Below are positions 1-7,576 of a stretch of 15,991 bases of DNA, piece by piece; positions within the stretch are counted from its first letter, which is position 1, and each line of letters begins with the position of its first letter. The translations under genes and the position numbers were made by a program. Origin of the DNA: Clostridiales bacterium (lineage in GTDB: Bacteria; Bacillota; Clostridia; Lachnospirales; JAITVM01); assembly GCA_031285815.1 (NCBI GenBank), contig JAITVM010000289.1:1-15991 (forward strand), written 5' to 3'. The notes under the pieces are model-generated. The model searched no databases and was not told where the DNA came from. It was given only the letters and a program-made list of their open reading frames with translations.

Positions 1-1248
1 ATTGACAGTTTTATTGAATCTGCCGAAAAAAGCGGGGAGACGGTTGGCGGCTACCTTGAAATACTTTTTAAGGGCAATAAAGATGCATACCTTGAAACAG
101 CTTCCGGCTACCTATTAAACAGTTTGGAAAACACACTAAATGGCGGTGAATTTAAAAAAGCCTTAGGCTCTTTAATTAGTAACTCTTTAAATAATTTTAT
201 AAAAAATCAGGAAGCTGGCCGGTTTTCTGGGTTAATATTAGATAATTCACAAAAATATTTAGCGGGTTTTCAAGAAAGCTATATTAATAATGATGGCTTC
301 AGGCTTTTTCTTTACAACAGCATAGATAAAATATTAGCCGGGGTTATTGAAAAAGATTATCTGCTAAAGGATCTTGTATCTGAAAAAAAGGCCAGCCAGA
401 TAAAATATTTTTTGTTTAATAATTCGGATAAGTTGGCAGAAATAATAAATAATTTTTTAATTAATAACCCAGATATTGAGTTTAAAATTAAAAGTTTGAT
501 CGAAAAAATTTTAGATGATAATTTTGGCAAGTTTATCTCTATATTTATAAGCGAAAACAAGATTTATTATAATATGAAAGAAGGGGTAATATCTTATTTA
601 GCTTCGGAAGAAAATAAAGATGCCCTCTCGGGGCAGATTGATAAAATCGTAGATACTATATTAGGCAAAAAGCTTAATTCCTTTATTGAAAAAATTGACC
701 AAGAGACGGTAAGCAATATTAAATCAGCGGTAATCATCAATTTGACTTCCGGTAATTTGAATTTTCCGGATAGCTTATTAAACTTTGTTGAGCAGAAATT
801 AAAAGAATATGAAGGGCTTAGCATATATGATGTGCTTTTGAAAATTAATCCGGATTATGATATAATTTCCCTAAACTATATATCAAATTTTATCGGTTTT
901 CTTTCCAAGGAAATAATAAAAATGGCTAGGGGCAATTATAGCCGGTACCTGGAGAAAGTTTTGGATATTAATGTGAGCCTGCTTTTGTCCAAATTAGATA
1001 AGCAAACCATAAAAAATATTAAGGCCCAGTTAATGCGTTTAGTCGATTATGTTTTAGGGAAAGGTATCTTATATGTTTCTGAAAATATGGATATCAGAAA
1101 AATTGTCGAGGGCAGGATCAACTCCTTTGAGATGAAAGAAGCGGAAAGTATTATTATTTCTGTAGTGGATAAAGAGCTGCAGGCGATTACAGTATTAGGC
1201 GGTGTACTTGGTTTTATTATTGCCTTGATACCGGCGTTGTTAGGTTAA
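1..1248 (+). CDS. DUF445 family membrane protein, 5' end cut by the window
   Basis: The reading frame is open from the first base, so this is the last ~415 residues of a longer protein. A TTG at 124 is an internal codon, because the frame continues upstream without a stop. The protein is a long, mostly helical chain of alternating hydrophobic and charged residues. It ends in the C-terminus typical of DUF445/YheB proteins: an 'IRKIVEGRINSFE' stretch, then a 'KELQAITVLGG' stretch, then a hydrophobic segment rich in Gly, Ile and Leu that could be a membrane anchor. The family function is not established; Bacillus YheB is a membrane protein of unknown role. Downstream lie three small palindromes and then a phosphohexomutase gene on the same strand. 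Family assignment is fairly sure; function is unknown. Confidence 0.8.
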   Translation: MDSFIESAEKSGETVGGYLEILFKGNKDAYLETASGYLLNSLENTLNGGEFKKALGSLISNSLNNFIKNQEAGRFSGLILDNSQKYLAGFQESYINNDGFRLFLYNSIDKILAGVIEKDYLLKDLVSEKKASQIKYFLFNNSDKLAEIINNFLINNPDIEFKIKSLIEKILDDNFGKFISIFISENKIYYNMKEGVISYLASEENKDALSGQIDKIVDTILGKKLNSFIEKIDQETVSNIKSAVIINLTSGNLNFPDSLLNFVEQKLKEYEGLSIYDVLLKINPDYDIISLNYISNFIGFLSKEIIKMARGNYSRYLEKVLDINVSLLLSKLDKQTIKNIKAQLMRLVDYVLGKGILYVSENMDIRKIVEGRINSFEMKEAESIIISVVDKELQAITVLGGVLGFIIALIPALLG

Positions 1249-1335
1249 TTAAAGCAATTTATTTAAGTTGCTATAAGCCTTTAAAGCAATTTATTTAAAT
1301 TGCTATACTTAAGGCAATTTATTTAAATTATTATA
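1249..1335. repeat. Three tandem small palindromes (28-32 bp period)
   Basis: Three near-identical units follow the stop codon of the DUF445 gene directly. Each has the form AGCAATTT-ATTT-AAATTGCT, an 8-bp stem with a 4-nt loop. Stems lie at 1253-1272, 1285-1304 and 1313-1332. The second is perfect, the first keeps pairing through a G-U wobble, and the third has a decayed right arm. Offsets between units are 32 and 28 bp. No T-run follows, so they are poor terminator candidates. They may be a small mobile palindromic repeat or an mRNA processing/stability element. Confidence 0.75.
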
Positions 1336-1357
1336 GTTGTTTCTAGGGGGCTACAGT

Positions 1358-2833
1358 ATGGATTTTTATAAACTTCATAATGGCAGCGACATCCGGGGGG
1401 TTGCGTTGCCCGGTGTGGCTGGTGAGGAAGTTAATTTAACAGAAGAGGCAATAACAAAAATTTCTGCGTCATTTGCTATCTGGCTTAAAAAAAAGTTAAA
1501 CAAAGATAAATTAAGGGCTGGTGTTGGCCATGATTCGCGGCTTTCTGCCGAAACATTAAAAAGCTATGTTATAAATGGCCTTATGGGTGCAGGCGCAGAG
1601 CCAGTTGATTGTGGGCTTGCGTCAACCCCGTCTATGTTTATGTCTACTGTTTTTAAAGAAACGGGGTTTGATGCCGGGATAATGATAACTGCCAGCCATC
1701 TGCCCTTTAACCGGAACGGGCTAAAATTTTTTACGAAAAATGGCGGGCTGGAATCAAATGATATTAAAGAAATATTAGGGATAGCCAATGATGTTGAAAT
1801 AAATTGTGTTGGCAACAAAAACCACATAGTGGAAAAATTTGATATAATTGAAGTATATAGCGGGTTTTTGCGTGATAAAATCATATCTGAGGTTGGGCCG
1901 GGCTGCCCGCTTAAGGGGCTTCATATTGTGCTTGATGCGTCTAACGGCTCCGGCGGTTTTTTTGCGTCAAAGGTGCTAGGGCCCCTTGGGGCGGATACGT
2001 CTGGCAGTATTTTTTTGGAGCCGGACGGAAATTTCCCAAACCATAAACCCAACCCCGAAGATTCAGAGGCTATGATGTTTATTAAAGAAGCCGTGCTTAA
2101 AAATAAAGCGGATTTAGGTATAATATTTGATACTGATGTGGATAGGGCGGCAGTTGTTTTTTCAAATGGCAGCGAAATAAACCGGAACAAAATTATAGCA
2201 CTGGCATCTGCAATTGTACAAAAAAGCCACCCAAATTCGATAGTCGTTACAGATTCCGTAACCTCTAACCATTTAACCGAGTTTTTAGAGTCGGGTTTAA
2301 ATTTAACACACCACCGTTTTAAGCGTGGTTATAAGAATGTTATTAATGAGGCAATACGTTTAAACGAAGGTGGCATAAAATCCTATTTAGCTATTGAAAC
2401 ATCGGGGCATTGTGCATTCCATGAAAATTATTTCCTTGACGATGGCGCATATTTGTCTGTAAAAATATGCATAGAAGCGGCTAAGGCCTTGCAAAATAAT
2501 TCTAAACTAGAATATTTAATACAATCCTTAGGGGAGCCGAAAGAAAGTTTTGAATATAGGGTCAAAATTAATACCGGTGACTTTAAAGCCTATGGCAAAA
2601 AAGTTTTGGAAGGCTTTGAGGCTTTTGTTGATGCTAACCCGGATTTTGAACAAAGCAATAGTTATGAAGGGGTTAGGGTTTTATTTGATAAGGGCTTCCT
2701 GATGTTAAGGATGTCGCTGCATGACCCCCAGATAGCAATTAATATTGAATCTGATGAATTAGGTGCAAGCGGCGAAGTAATGCTTAAAATAAGAAAATTT
2801 ATTGAGGGCTATAATAAATTAATATGGGTGTAG
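1358..2833 (+). CDS. Phosphohexomutase (phosphoglucomutase/phosphomannomutase)
   Basis: A 491-residue member of the alpha-D-phosphohexomutase superfamily, which interconverts hexose 1- and 6-phosphates in the cytoplasm, feeding glycogen, cell-wall and nucleotide-sugar synthesis. All signature sites are visible. The active-site phosphoserine loop is TASH (Ser113), the Mg-binding loop is DTDVDR (Asp258, 260, 262), and the sugar-specificity loop is ETSGH (347-351). A C-terminal phosphate-binding domain follows. The ATG at 1358 is chosen because an AGGGGG ribosome site ends 7 nt before it; a TTG seven codons upstream has no such site. Substrate (glucose, mannose or both) cannot be told from sequence alone. 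The rpiB gene follows 47 bp downstream in the same direction. Confidence 0.88.
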   Translation: MDFYKLHNGSDIRGVALPGVAGEEVNLTEEAITKISASFAIWLKKKLNKDKLRAGVGHDSRLSAETLKSYVINGLMGAGAEPVDCGLASTPSMFMSTVFKETGFDAGIMITASHLPFNRNGLKFFTKNGGLESNDIKEILGIANDVEINCVGNKNHIVEKFDIIEVYSGFLRDKIISEVGPGCPLKGLHIVLDASNGSGGFFASKVLGPLGADTSGSIFLEPDGNFPNHKPNPEDSEAMMFIKEAVLKNKADLGIIFDTDVDRAAVVFSNGSEINRNKIIALASAIVQKSHPNSIVVTDSVTSNHLTEFLESGLNLTHHRFKRGYKNVINEAIRLNEGGIKSYLAIETSGHCAFHENYFLDDGAYLSVKICIEAAKALQNNSKLEYLIQSLGEPKESFEYRVKINTGDFKAYGKKVLEGFEAFVDANPDFEQSNSYEGVRVLFDKGFLMLRMSLHDPQIAINIESDELGASGEVMLKIRKFIEGYNKLIWV

Positions 2834-2880
2834 TGGCCCTTAGTTATATATCAGCTTGTTGAAGAAAGGTGATAGAGAAA

Positions 2881-3327
2881 ATGAAAATCGCTTTAGGCAG
2901 TGACCATGGCGGGTTATCGCTAAAAGATGAAATTAAAGGGTATTTAAATTCCAAAAATATAGAGGTTTATGATTATGGCACATTTACGGAAGACGCTGTT
3001 GATTACCCAGATATAGCAAAGCCGGTATGCGAAAGTGTTTTAGCCAAGCAGTTTGATTTTGGCATATTAGTTTGCGGCACAGGCATCGGCATCTCTATTG
3101 CCGCCAACAAAATAAAAGGCATACGTGCCGCCTGTTGTTCTGATGGCTATACTGCAAAACTAACAAGGAGCCATAACGACGCTAATATATTATGCTTAGG
3201 CGGGCGCGTAATTGGGCCGGGGTTAGCTTTTATGATAGTTGATGCCTTCTTAGGCGAACAATTTGAAGGCGGCAGGCATAGCCTAAGGATAGAGAAAATT
3301 AATAGGCTTGAAGAAAATGGGCGCTAA
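2881..3327 (+). CDS. rpiB: Ribose-5-phosphate isomerase B (RpiB/LacAB family)
   Basis: A 148-residue cytoplasmic isomerase that interconverts ribose 5-phosphate and ribulose 5-phosphate in the pentose phosphate pathway; relatives act on allose or galactose 6-phosphate. The N-terminal 'GSDHGG' (Asp8, His9), the catalytic cysteine in 'CGTGIG' (Cys65) and the conserved 'SHNDAN' (His98) are all present, and the length is normal. The ATG at 2881 is preferred over an in-frame GTG at 2869: an AAAGGTG ribosome site overlaps that GTG and is well spaced for the ATG, and the family starts with this MKIALGSDH pattern. The last 11 bases overlap the start region of the next gene, suggesting coupled translation. 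Confidence 0.92.
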   Translation: MKIALGSDHGGLSLKDEIKGYLNSKNIEVYDYGTFTEDAVDYPDIAKPVCESVLAKQFDFGILVCGTGIGISIAANKIKGIRAACCSDGYTAKLTRSHNDANILCLGGRVIGPGLAFMIVDAFLGEQFEGGRHSLRIEKINRLEENGR

Positions 3328-4279
3328 ACGTTTTGTGCAGGCGGCAATTTTATTTCCTGGGAAAATTGCCATGTGGTCAATTTTATTGCCAATAATTTTG
3401 TGTTCATGCTCAAAACCGCAAAGCCTCGCCCCACCGCCGGAACAAAACTTTGCACAAGGGAAGCACGAATACACAATCGGCATTGCCTCTTCTTGGGGGG
3501 AAACAGAATATGCCGCCCAGGTTTATAACGATATTTTAAAATATGCAAAAAATTACCCTATGTTTGAAATTAAATATTCTAATACTTACATGAATAATCA
3601 ATCCCAAATTGAGCAAATTAATGATTGGCTGAACATAGGTTTAGATTTGTTGATTGTTGTGCCTGGGGATTCGCGGGCGCTAAATAACACAATAAATAAA
3701 ACAATGCATGATGGCATACCTGTTATTCTATTAGGCGCAAATATAAATGGCGATGGGTATAGCCAATATATTGGCGTAGATTATTACCAATTAGGCAGTT
3801 CGGTAGGGAAATATATTAGCCAGCATTTTTTGCAAAGAGGCGGCACTGTGCTGGAAGTGCAAGGGCCAAGCGGGTCGCTAATTTCGTCTAATATCCATGG
3901 CGGGCTAAAAAATGAGCTTGGCAGCAGTTTAATATCACAAATTGCAAATTGGGATGCTGATTCGGCGAAACAAATTGCCGATAAAGTTTTTGAAGGTGGC
4001 CAGGAGATTGATTTAGTGGTTGGCCACAATGACGAGTTAACATATGGTTTTCTGGAGGCGGCTAAACAAAAAGGCAAAGATGGTATTATTTATATAAGTG
4101 CCGGCGGTTTAGGCGAGCCTACTTTAGGGCAGGGGCATATAGAAGATAAAAGCTTTGCTTTTGCGGTTAAAATACCAACGGGCGTAAAGGAAGCATTTGA
4201 TTCTGCCTACGGTATTTTAGTTGATGGTGATATACAAAAAAATATTTTTCTTTCGCCGGAGTTCATAACGGCTGAGTAA
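3317..4279 (+). CDS. RbsB-like sugar-binding lipoprotein, orphan of its ABC transporter
   Basis: A ~320-residue type I periplasmic-binding protein of the RbsB/Peripla_BP_4 family, expected to be lipid-anchored outside the membrane and to bind a sugar. The N-terminus has basic residues, a hydrophobic stretch and a lipobox-like LCSC (modified Cys31). Family landmarks include 'IGIASSWG', 'DLLIVVPGDSRAL', 'GIPVILLGAN', 'GTVLEVQG' and 'VVGHNDELTYG'. The start is uncertain. ATG 3317 overlaps the rpiB end by 11 bp; TTG 3308 and ATG 3371 are alternatives, and ATG 3371 would give a short signal peptide lacking positive charge. No permease or ATPase gene is in the window, so it may serve a distant transporter or act as a sensor partner. 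Overlap with rpiB hints at a pentose ligand (inference). Confidence 0.82.
   Translation: MGAKRFVQAAILFPGKIAMWSILLPIILCSCSKPQSLAPPPEQNFAQGKHEYTIGIASSWGETEYAAQVYNDILKYAKNYPMFEIKYSNTYMNNQSQIEQINDWLNIGLDLLIVVPGDSRALNNTINKTMHDGIPVILLGANINGDGYSQYIGVDYYQLGSSVGKYISQHFLQRGGTVLEVQGPSGSLISSNIHGGLKNELGSSLISQIANWDADSAKQIADKVFEGGQEIDLVVGHNDELTYGFLEAAKQKGKDGIIYISAGGLGEPTLGQGHIEDKSFAFAVKIPTGVKEAFDSAYGILVDGDIQKNIFLSPEFITAE
3343..3370 (+). repeat. Perfect 9-bp inverted repeat inside the signal-peptide region
   Basis: Arms GGCAATTTT (3343-3351) and AAAATTGCC (3362-3370) flank a 10-nt loop. The right arm abuts the ATG at 3371. The arms share the GCAATTT core of the palindromes at 1249-1335. The element either encodes part of the signal peptide or, if translation begins at 3371, is a hairpin in the rpiB-lipoprotein junction. 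Confidence 0.6.
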
Positions 4280-4353
4280 AAATATTTAGCCTAAGCCAAA
4301 CAAATTTTCCTTAACCCATATAAACGGTATTTTAGTAAAGGTGTGTAATACGA

Positions 4354-4953
4354 TTGGAAACCCAAGAAATTCTGTTAGAAAAGCTATCGTTAGTAGAAGG
4401 CAAGAAATTATTAGAGAATGAAATTACAGCCATAAAAGAAAAAATTGGGCTATTGAAAAAGTCGGTTATTTTTTTTGTTGGCCATAATTTAAATGTTGTT
4501 GGGGTAGATAGCGAATTTAAAATTGATTGCTATTATGATTTGGATTTTGTGGGGCAGCTTGTAGGCTATAGCCAATACACATATTTAAAGGGCACGTTCC
4601 CTAAAACCTTTGAAGAAAATTTTTTGCGTGATTTTGTGCTAAGCGGTGCTGAGTTCAAGGAACGCTTTGAGACAAACCAAACAGCTTTTTTAGTTAAGGT
4701 TTTAGAGTATTTTAGTTTTGAGCAAAAAAATGAGCTTTTGAGTTTTTTGCTTGGCCTTGTTATTAGCGGGAACATAGGCAAGATACGCAAGGTGTTGAAA
4801 AATTACGAGAACATTTATTTGGTTGGGGATTTAGCACTTTGTGGTGCATATAAAGAAATAATCCAAAAACAATTTGATATAAACACTGTTATGGTTAGCG
4901 GCTATAGCGGCCATGTATTTGATAAAGGGGCGGATATAATAAACCCGTATTGA
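4354..4953 (+). CDS. Half-length protein resembling the C-terminal domain of 2-dehydro-3-deoxygalactonokinase (DgoK)
   Basis: A 199-residue protein. From about residue 37 its pattern follows the second half of DgoK-type kinases: 'FFVGHNLNVVGVDSEFKI' lies where DgoK has its PGTHxKW loop, and 'LLSFLLGLVISGNI' and 'YLVGDLALCGAYKEI' match the DgoK 'EFLSGLLIGAE' and 'LVAGTSLTARY' regions. Full DgoK is about 290-330 residues. The first ASKHA domain (~130 residues), which binds part of ATP, is replaced by a short charged helix, and the Thr-His-x-Lys-Trp loop is degenerate. A stop at 4336 closes the frame, so no N-terminal half lies upstream. Start TTG 4354 has AAAGGTG 10 nt before it. Kinase activity looks unlikely; a binding or regulatory role is possible. 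The homology is recognised by eye only. Confidence 0.5.
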   Translation: METQEILLEKLSLVEGKKLLENEITAIKEKIGLLKKSVIFFVGHNLNVVGVDSEFKIDCYYDLDFVGQLVGYSQYTYLKGTFPKTFEENFLRDFVLSGAEFKERFETNQTAFLVKVLEYFSFEQKNELLSFLLGLVISGNIGKIRKVLKNYENIYLVGDLALCGAYKEIIQKQFDINTVMVSGYSGHVFDKGADIINPY

Positions 4954-4964
4954 CTTGGCGGGTT
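4942..4964 (+). terminator. Weak hairpin spanning the DgoK-like stop codon
   Basis: Arms AACCCG (4942-4947) and CGGGTT (4959-4964) pair perfectly around an 11-nt loop that contains the TGA stop, followed by an AT-rich but not T-only tail. It could be a weak terminator or chance. Confidence 0.25.
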
Positions 4965-4978
4965 GTTATATTTATTAA
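4950..4978 (+). promoter_or_regulatory. Candidate sigma-A promoter for the stalk-domain gene
   Basis: TTGACT (4950-4955), a 17-nt spacer and TATTAA (4973-4978) stand just upstream of the GAGGGGG ribosome site of the gene at 5000. The -10 box is only a partial match. Confidence 0.35.
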
Positions 4979-4999
4979 ATATTTGAGGGGGTGCCTTTA

Positions 5000-5449
5000 A
5001 TGCCAAAATTTTTTAAAATAACTATATTATTTATTGCGTACTTATTTATGTTTTCATTGCAGCTAGGTGCCAGCAGTGCGGATAGCAGCAATGGAAAAAT
5101 AAAAATTACGGTTAACAATAAACTTATCAAAAGCGACGCAGAGCCTTTTATAGATTCTGAAGGTAGGACAATGGTCCCATTAAGGTTCATAAGCGAAGCT
5201 TTGGGCTGCAGGGTTGAATGGTATGGGGATTTGCGTATGGCGGCTATTGATACGCCAAACAAAGATACATTGATTTTTGAAGCCGGTACAAATAAATATT
5301 ATTTGAATTATGGAAAGGCTTCAATTATGGACACAAAGACTGTGGTCGTTTCTGGCCGCGCCTATGTGCCTTTAAGGCTTATTGCCGAAAAGTTAGAGTT
5401 TAATATTAATTGGGACAATAAAACCAAGACTATAAATTTAACTAAGTGA
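5000..5449 (+). CDS. Secreted copper-amine-oxidase-type stalk domain protein
   Basis: A 149-residue protein with a signal peptide (Lys-rich start, hydrophobic core at residues ~7-22, 'LGASSA' cleavage region) followed by two beta-rich repeats. Each repeat carries the hallmark of the Cu_amine_oxidN1/stalk domain: 'VPLRFISEALGCRVEW' and 'VPLRLIAEKLEFNINWD'. The domain was named after the N-terminal stalk of copper amine oxidase, but in Clostridia it is a common extracellular module with no oxidase activity, often a cell-surface spacer. No catalytic domain is attached here. ATG 5000 is chosen over GTG 4991 because GAGGGGG (4985-4991) is correctly spaced for the ATG. The gene ends before a strong bidirectional terminator. 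The precise role is unknown. Confidence 0.85.
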   Translation: MPKFFKITILFIAYLFMFSLQLGASSADSSNGKIKITVNNKLIKSDAEPFIDSEGRTMVPLRFISEALGCRVEWYGDLRMAAIDTPNKDTLIFEAGTNKYYLNYGKASIMDTKTVVVSGRAYVPLRLIAEKLEFNINWDNKTKTINLTK

Positions 5450-5466
5450 AATAGCCCCGGTAAAAA

Positions 5467-5516
5467 ATAAGCGCCTGCTAACCCTAAAAATATACTTAGG
5501 GCTAGCGGGCGTTTAT
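5467..5516. terminator. Bidirectional intrinsic terminator between convergent genes
   Basis: A 16-bp stem (5472-5487 with 5496-5511, one mismatch and one wobble) has an 8-nt loop and is extended by AT pairs to 5467/5516. A T-rich tail follows on the + strand, and a run of six T on the - strand (complement of 5462-5467). It serves the stalk gene and the convergent zinc-ribbon gene. Confidence 0.85.
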
Positions 5517-5522
5517 AATTAA

Positions 5523-7466
5523 TTAAATATTTACAAAATAAAGGTTCTTTATTATATTTGAAATATTGATATCTGATAGCCGCAAATCTGAAAAATAGCC
5601 GCTGTTCTCGGTCTCACCCTGTTCCAGTAAAAATTCGTCATAAGTTATTTCGCTATTGTTATTATTTTCATACAAATAATATTTACCATTTTCCTGGCTT
5701 AAATATGGTTTTGAAACTATCTTGCCTGATTCGACTGAAACATAGGATATTAAAAGCCCTGTGCCATAAGAATATGCCAGTAGCTCGCCGTCAAACCTGT
5801 TAAATAAAAACCTTGTTGCGTTAACAAAATTGTTTTGGCTATCTAATTCGGTTTCGTTAAAAGTATAGATTTTAGTATTTAATAAGGTTTGATATAAGGC
5901 GCCGGGGGTTACAGGTTCTAAATTTTTCTCCGCAACAAATAATTCTGGGGCATTATCCGAATCAATATCTTGCAGGGCGAAAAGTTTATTTTTGCCAAGG
6001 TTATCCGGGGTTGAAAGAAGCTCAAGGTAATTAGGGTTATTTATATATTCCCTGGGGCTGTCATAATTATAATGGGTAATCTGGTTTAGGCCATTATAAA
6101 TTAGCTGGCTCCTGTCTTGTTTTAAAATGGCGTTTTTAAAGTAAATATTTTCTTTGTCAAAGCCTATGGCCGGGCCAAGTGCTTTGCCTTCACCGGAAAA
6201 GTCGAAATAACCGGTTAAATCCCCGCCGGCCAAACCGCATTTGAGTACATAAGAATTATCAACTACAATATAGGCATCCCTGCCGAAAATACTAAGGCTT
6301 GTATATGGTGTGGTTTCTGTGATTTTTCTGGAATTCCCGGCTATATAGTTATATTCGTAAAGCCCAAGCAAGTAAGGGTTATCTGCCCCGGCTTGTGTAT
6401 AATATATATTTTCGTCATAAATAAAATAGTTTTCCAGCTTGTCCGGCCCTGCCCCCAGAAGTATATACGAGCCCCTATCGTTTTCGGCGATACAAAGCTC
6501 TTTTGTACCATAATATTCAATTGTGAAAAGGGTTTTCCCATCTAAAAAATAAAATTGCGTGTTAAATACATTATAAGTTGAATCTACTGGTTTTTCGGCA
6601 AACTTATAAACACTTTCGCCTGCCAGGTCACAATTGTAAATTGTCAAATATTTATTTGCCTGGCCGCTGGTAGATTCAAGTTCAATAAATTTTAAATAAT
6701 TATTTTTGCTGTCACGTGCGCTTGCTTCAACAATAGCGGAGTAAAAAACAGATTCGGTTTTTTGGTCGATACCGAAATTAAATATATTGCCCGCTATTAG
6801 GATGGGGCTGCCCCCATTAATATTTATCCGGTATAAATCATATGTGCCGCCGGGTTTTGGTTTGGTATAAAAAATAAATTCTTGGCCAACATAAAAACTG
6901 TCAGCTTTATCAGTATGTAAAATAGTTTCCTCGCCGCCGTTTAAGTAATCGATTTTTATTATTTCGTTTTCTGTAATTGCATAAATATAATTGCCTTGAT
7001 AAAAAAACTGTTTAGCTTTTTTAGTGGAAGCGGCTATACTGCGCCCGGTTACGTCTGAATAATCCGGATTAACTAAAATATTTTTGGTGCTTTGGCCAAT
7101 ATAAATAAGTTTTTCGCTGTCATAATATTCGGTATACCCGAAACCGGTTTTTATTTCTTCAGTTTCTACAAATTCCGGTGTTTCCAGTACTAATGCCTCA
7201 GTTGGGGCGGGTGGTGTAGCTATGGCAGGCTCCACTACTGTTTCAGCGGCCTCTGTGGCTGGGTAGAAAAACCCTTGCAATACACTGAAAACATTATTAC
7301 TGGCCAGAAAATAGGCAAGCGCCGCCGTCACGAGCAAAAAACCAGCAATAGTTAATAAAGCCCAAAGTACTGTTTTAATTGTGGCTTTCTTTTTTATTTT
7401 TTTTCCGCAGTTCCCACAAAACTGTGAACCGGTGGGCAACTCATGCCCGCATTTTTTACATTTCAT
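5523..7466 (-). CDS. Zinc-ribbon, single-TM protein with a beta-propeller-like extracellular region
   Basis: A 647-residue membrane protein, function unknown. The N-terminus is a zinc ribbon (Cys3, Cys6, Cys17, Cys20), then a Lys-rich stretch, one TM helix (~32-55) and a Pro/Glu/Ala linker (~65-100). A long region of Tyr/Gly-rich beta repeats follows, of the kind 'YIYAITENEIIKIDYLNGG' and 'DLYRININGGSPILIAG', resembling DUF5050-type propellers. Near the C-terminus is a Ca-binding-like loop, DxDxDxxxE (Asp500, 502, 504, Glu508), similar to loops in other clostridial surface proteins. The ribbon should be cytoplasmic and the propeller outside. An ATG at 7508 would add 14 residues but has no ribosome site; ATG 7466 fits zinc-ribbon family starts and has an SD reached through a hairpin. 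It is transcribed divergently from the GH13 gene. Confidence 0.75.
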   Translation of the reverse strand: MKCKKCGHELPTGSQFCGNCGKKIKKKATIKTVLWALLTIAGFLLVTAALAYFLASNNVFSVLQGFFYPATEAAETVVEPAIATPPAPTEALVLETPEFVETEEIKTGFGYTEYYDSEKLIYIGQSTKNILVNPDYSDVTGRSIAASTKKAKQFFYQGNYIYAITENEIIKIDYLNGGEETILHTDKADSFYVGQEFIFYTKPKPGGTYDLYRININGGSPILIAGNIFNFGIDQKTESVFYSAIVEASARDSKNNYLKFIELESTSGQANKYLTIYNCDLAGESVYKFAEKPVDSTYNVFNTQFYFLDGKTLFTIEYYGTKELCIAENDRGSYILLGAGPDKLENYFIYDENIYYTQAGADNPYLLGLYEYNYIAGNSRKITETTPYTSLSIFGRDAYIVVDNSYVLKCGLAGGDLTGYFDFSGEGKALGPAIGFDKENIYFKNAILKQDRSQLIYNGLNQITHYNYDSPREYINNPNYLELLSTPDNLGKNKLFALQDIDSDNAPELFVAEKNLEPVTPGALYQTLLNTKIYTFNETELDSQNNFVNATRFLFNRFDGELLAYSYGTGLLISYVSVESGKIVSKPYLSQENGKYYLYENNNNSEITYDEFLLEQGETENSGYFSDLRLSDINISNIIKNLYFVNI

Positions 7467-7504
7467 GCCTATGCTGCTGGCCGGGCCAGCAGCCCCACCT
7501 CTTT
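7467..7504 (-). promoter_or_regulatory. SD, hairpin and start codon arrangement of the zinc-ribbon gene
   Basis: On the minus strand a strong AAAGAGGTGGG (7504-7494) is followed at once by a perfect 9-bp GC-rich hairpin (7493-7473, arms GCTGCTGGC/GCCAGCAGC, loop of 3), then ATAGGC and ATG 7466. The linear SD-to-start distance (about 30 nt) is too long, but folding the hairpin reduces it to about 8 nt. It also decides the start. Confidence 0.55.
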
Positions 7505-7546
7505 TCATATTTTATTATTAATTTATAAAATTTCAATTATTTATTT

Positions 7547-7576
7547 ATTATATATGATATACTAAATAAAAGTCGA
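7547..7576 (-). promoter_or_regulatory. Candidate promoter for the zinc-ribbon gene
   Basis: On the minus strand, TCGACT (7576-7571), an 18-nt spacer and a perfect TATAAT (7552-7547). It overlaps the divergent promoter of the GH13 gene. Confidence 0.5.
7555..7563 (+). promoter_or_regulatory. Candidate extended -10 promoter for the GH13 gene
   Basis: TG-A-TATACT (7555-7563) is an extended -10 element with no clear -35. It resembles the one before mazF. It lies inside the spacer of the divergent minus-strand promoter. Confidence 0.4.

Noticed and set aside
1564..1884. Long antisense frame within the phosphohexomutase gene, and similar antisense frames in other genes
   Set aside because: These are shadows of well-supported genes, with no ribosome sites and no family patterns.
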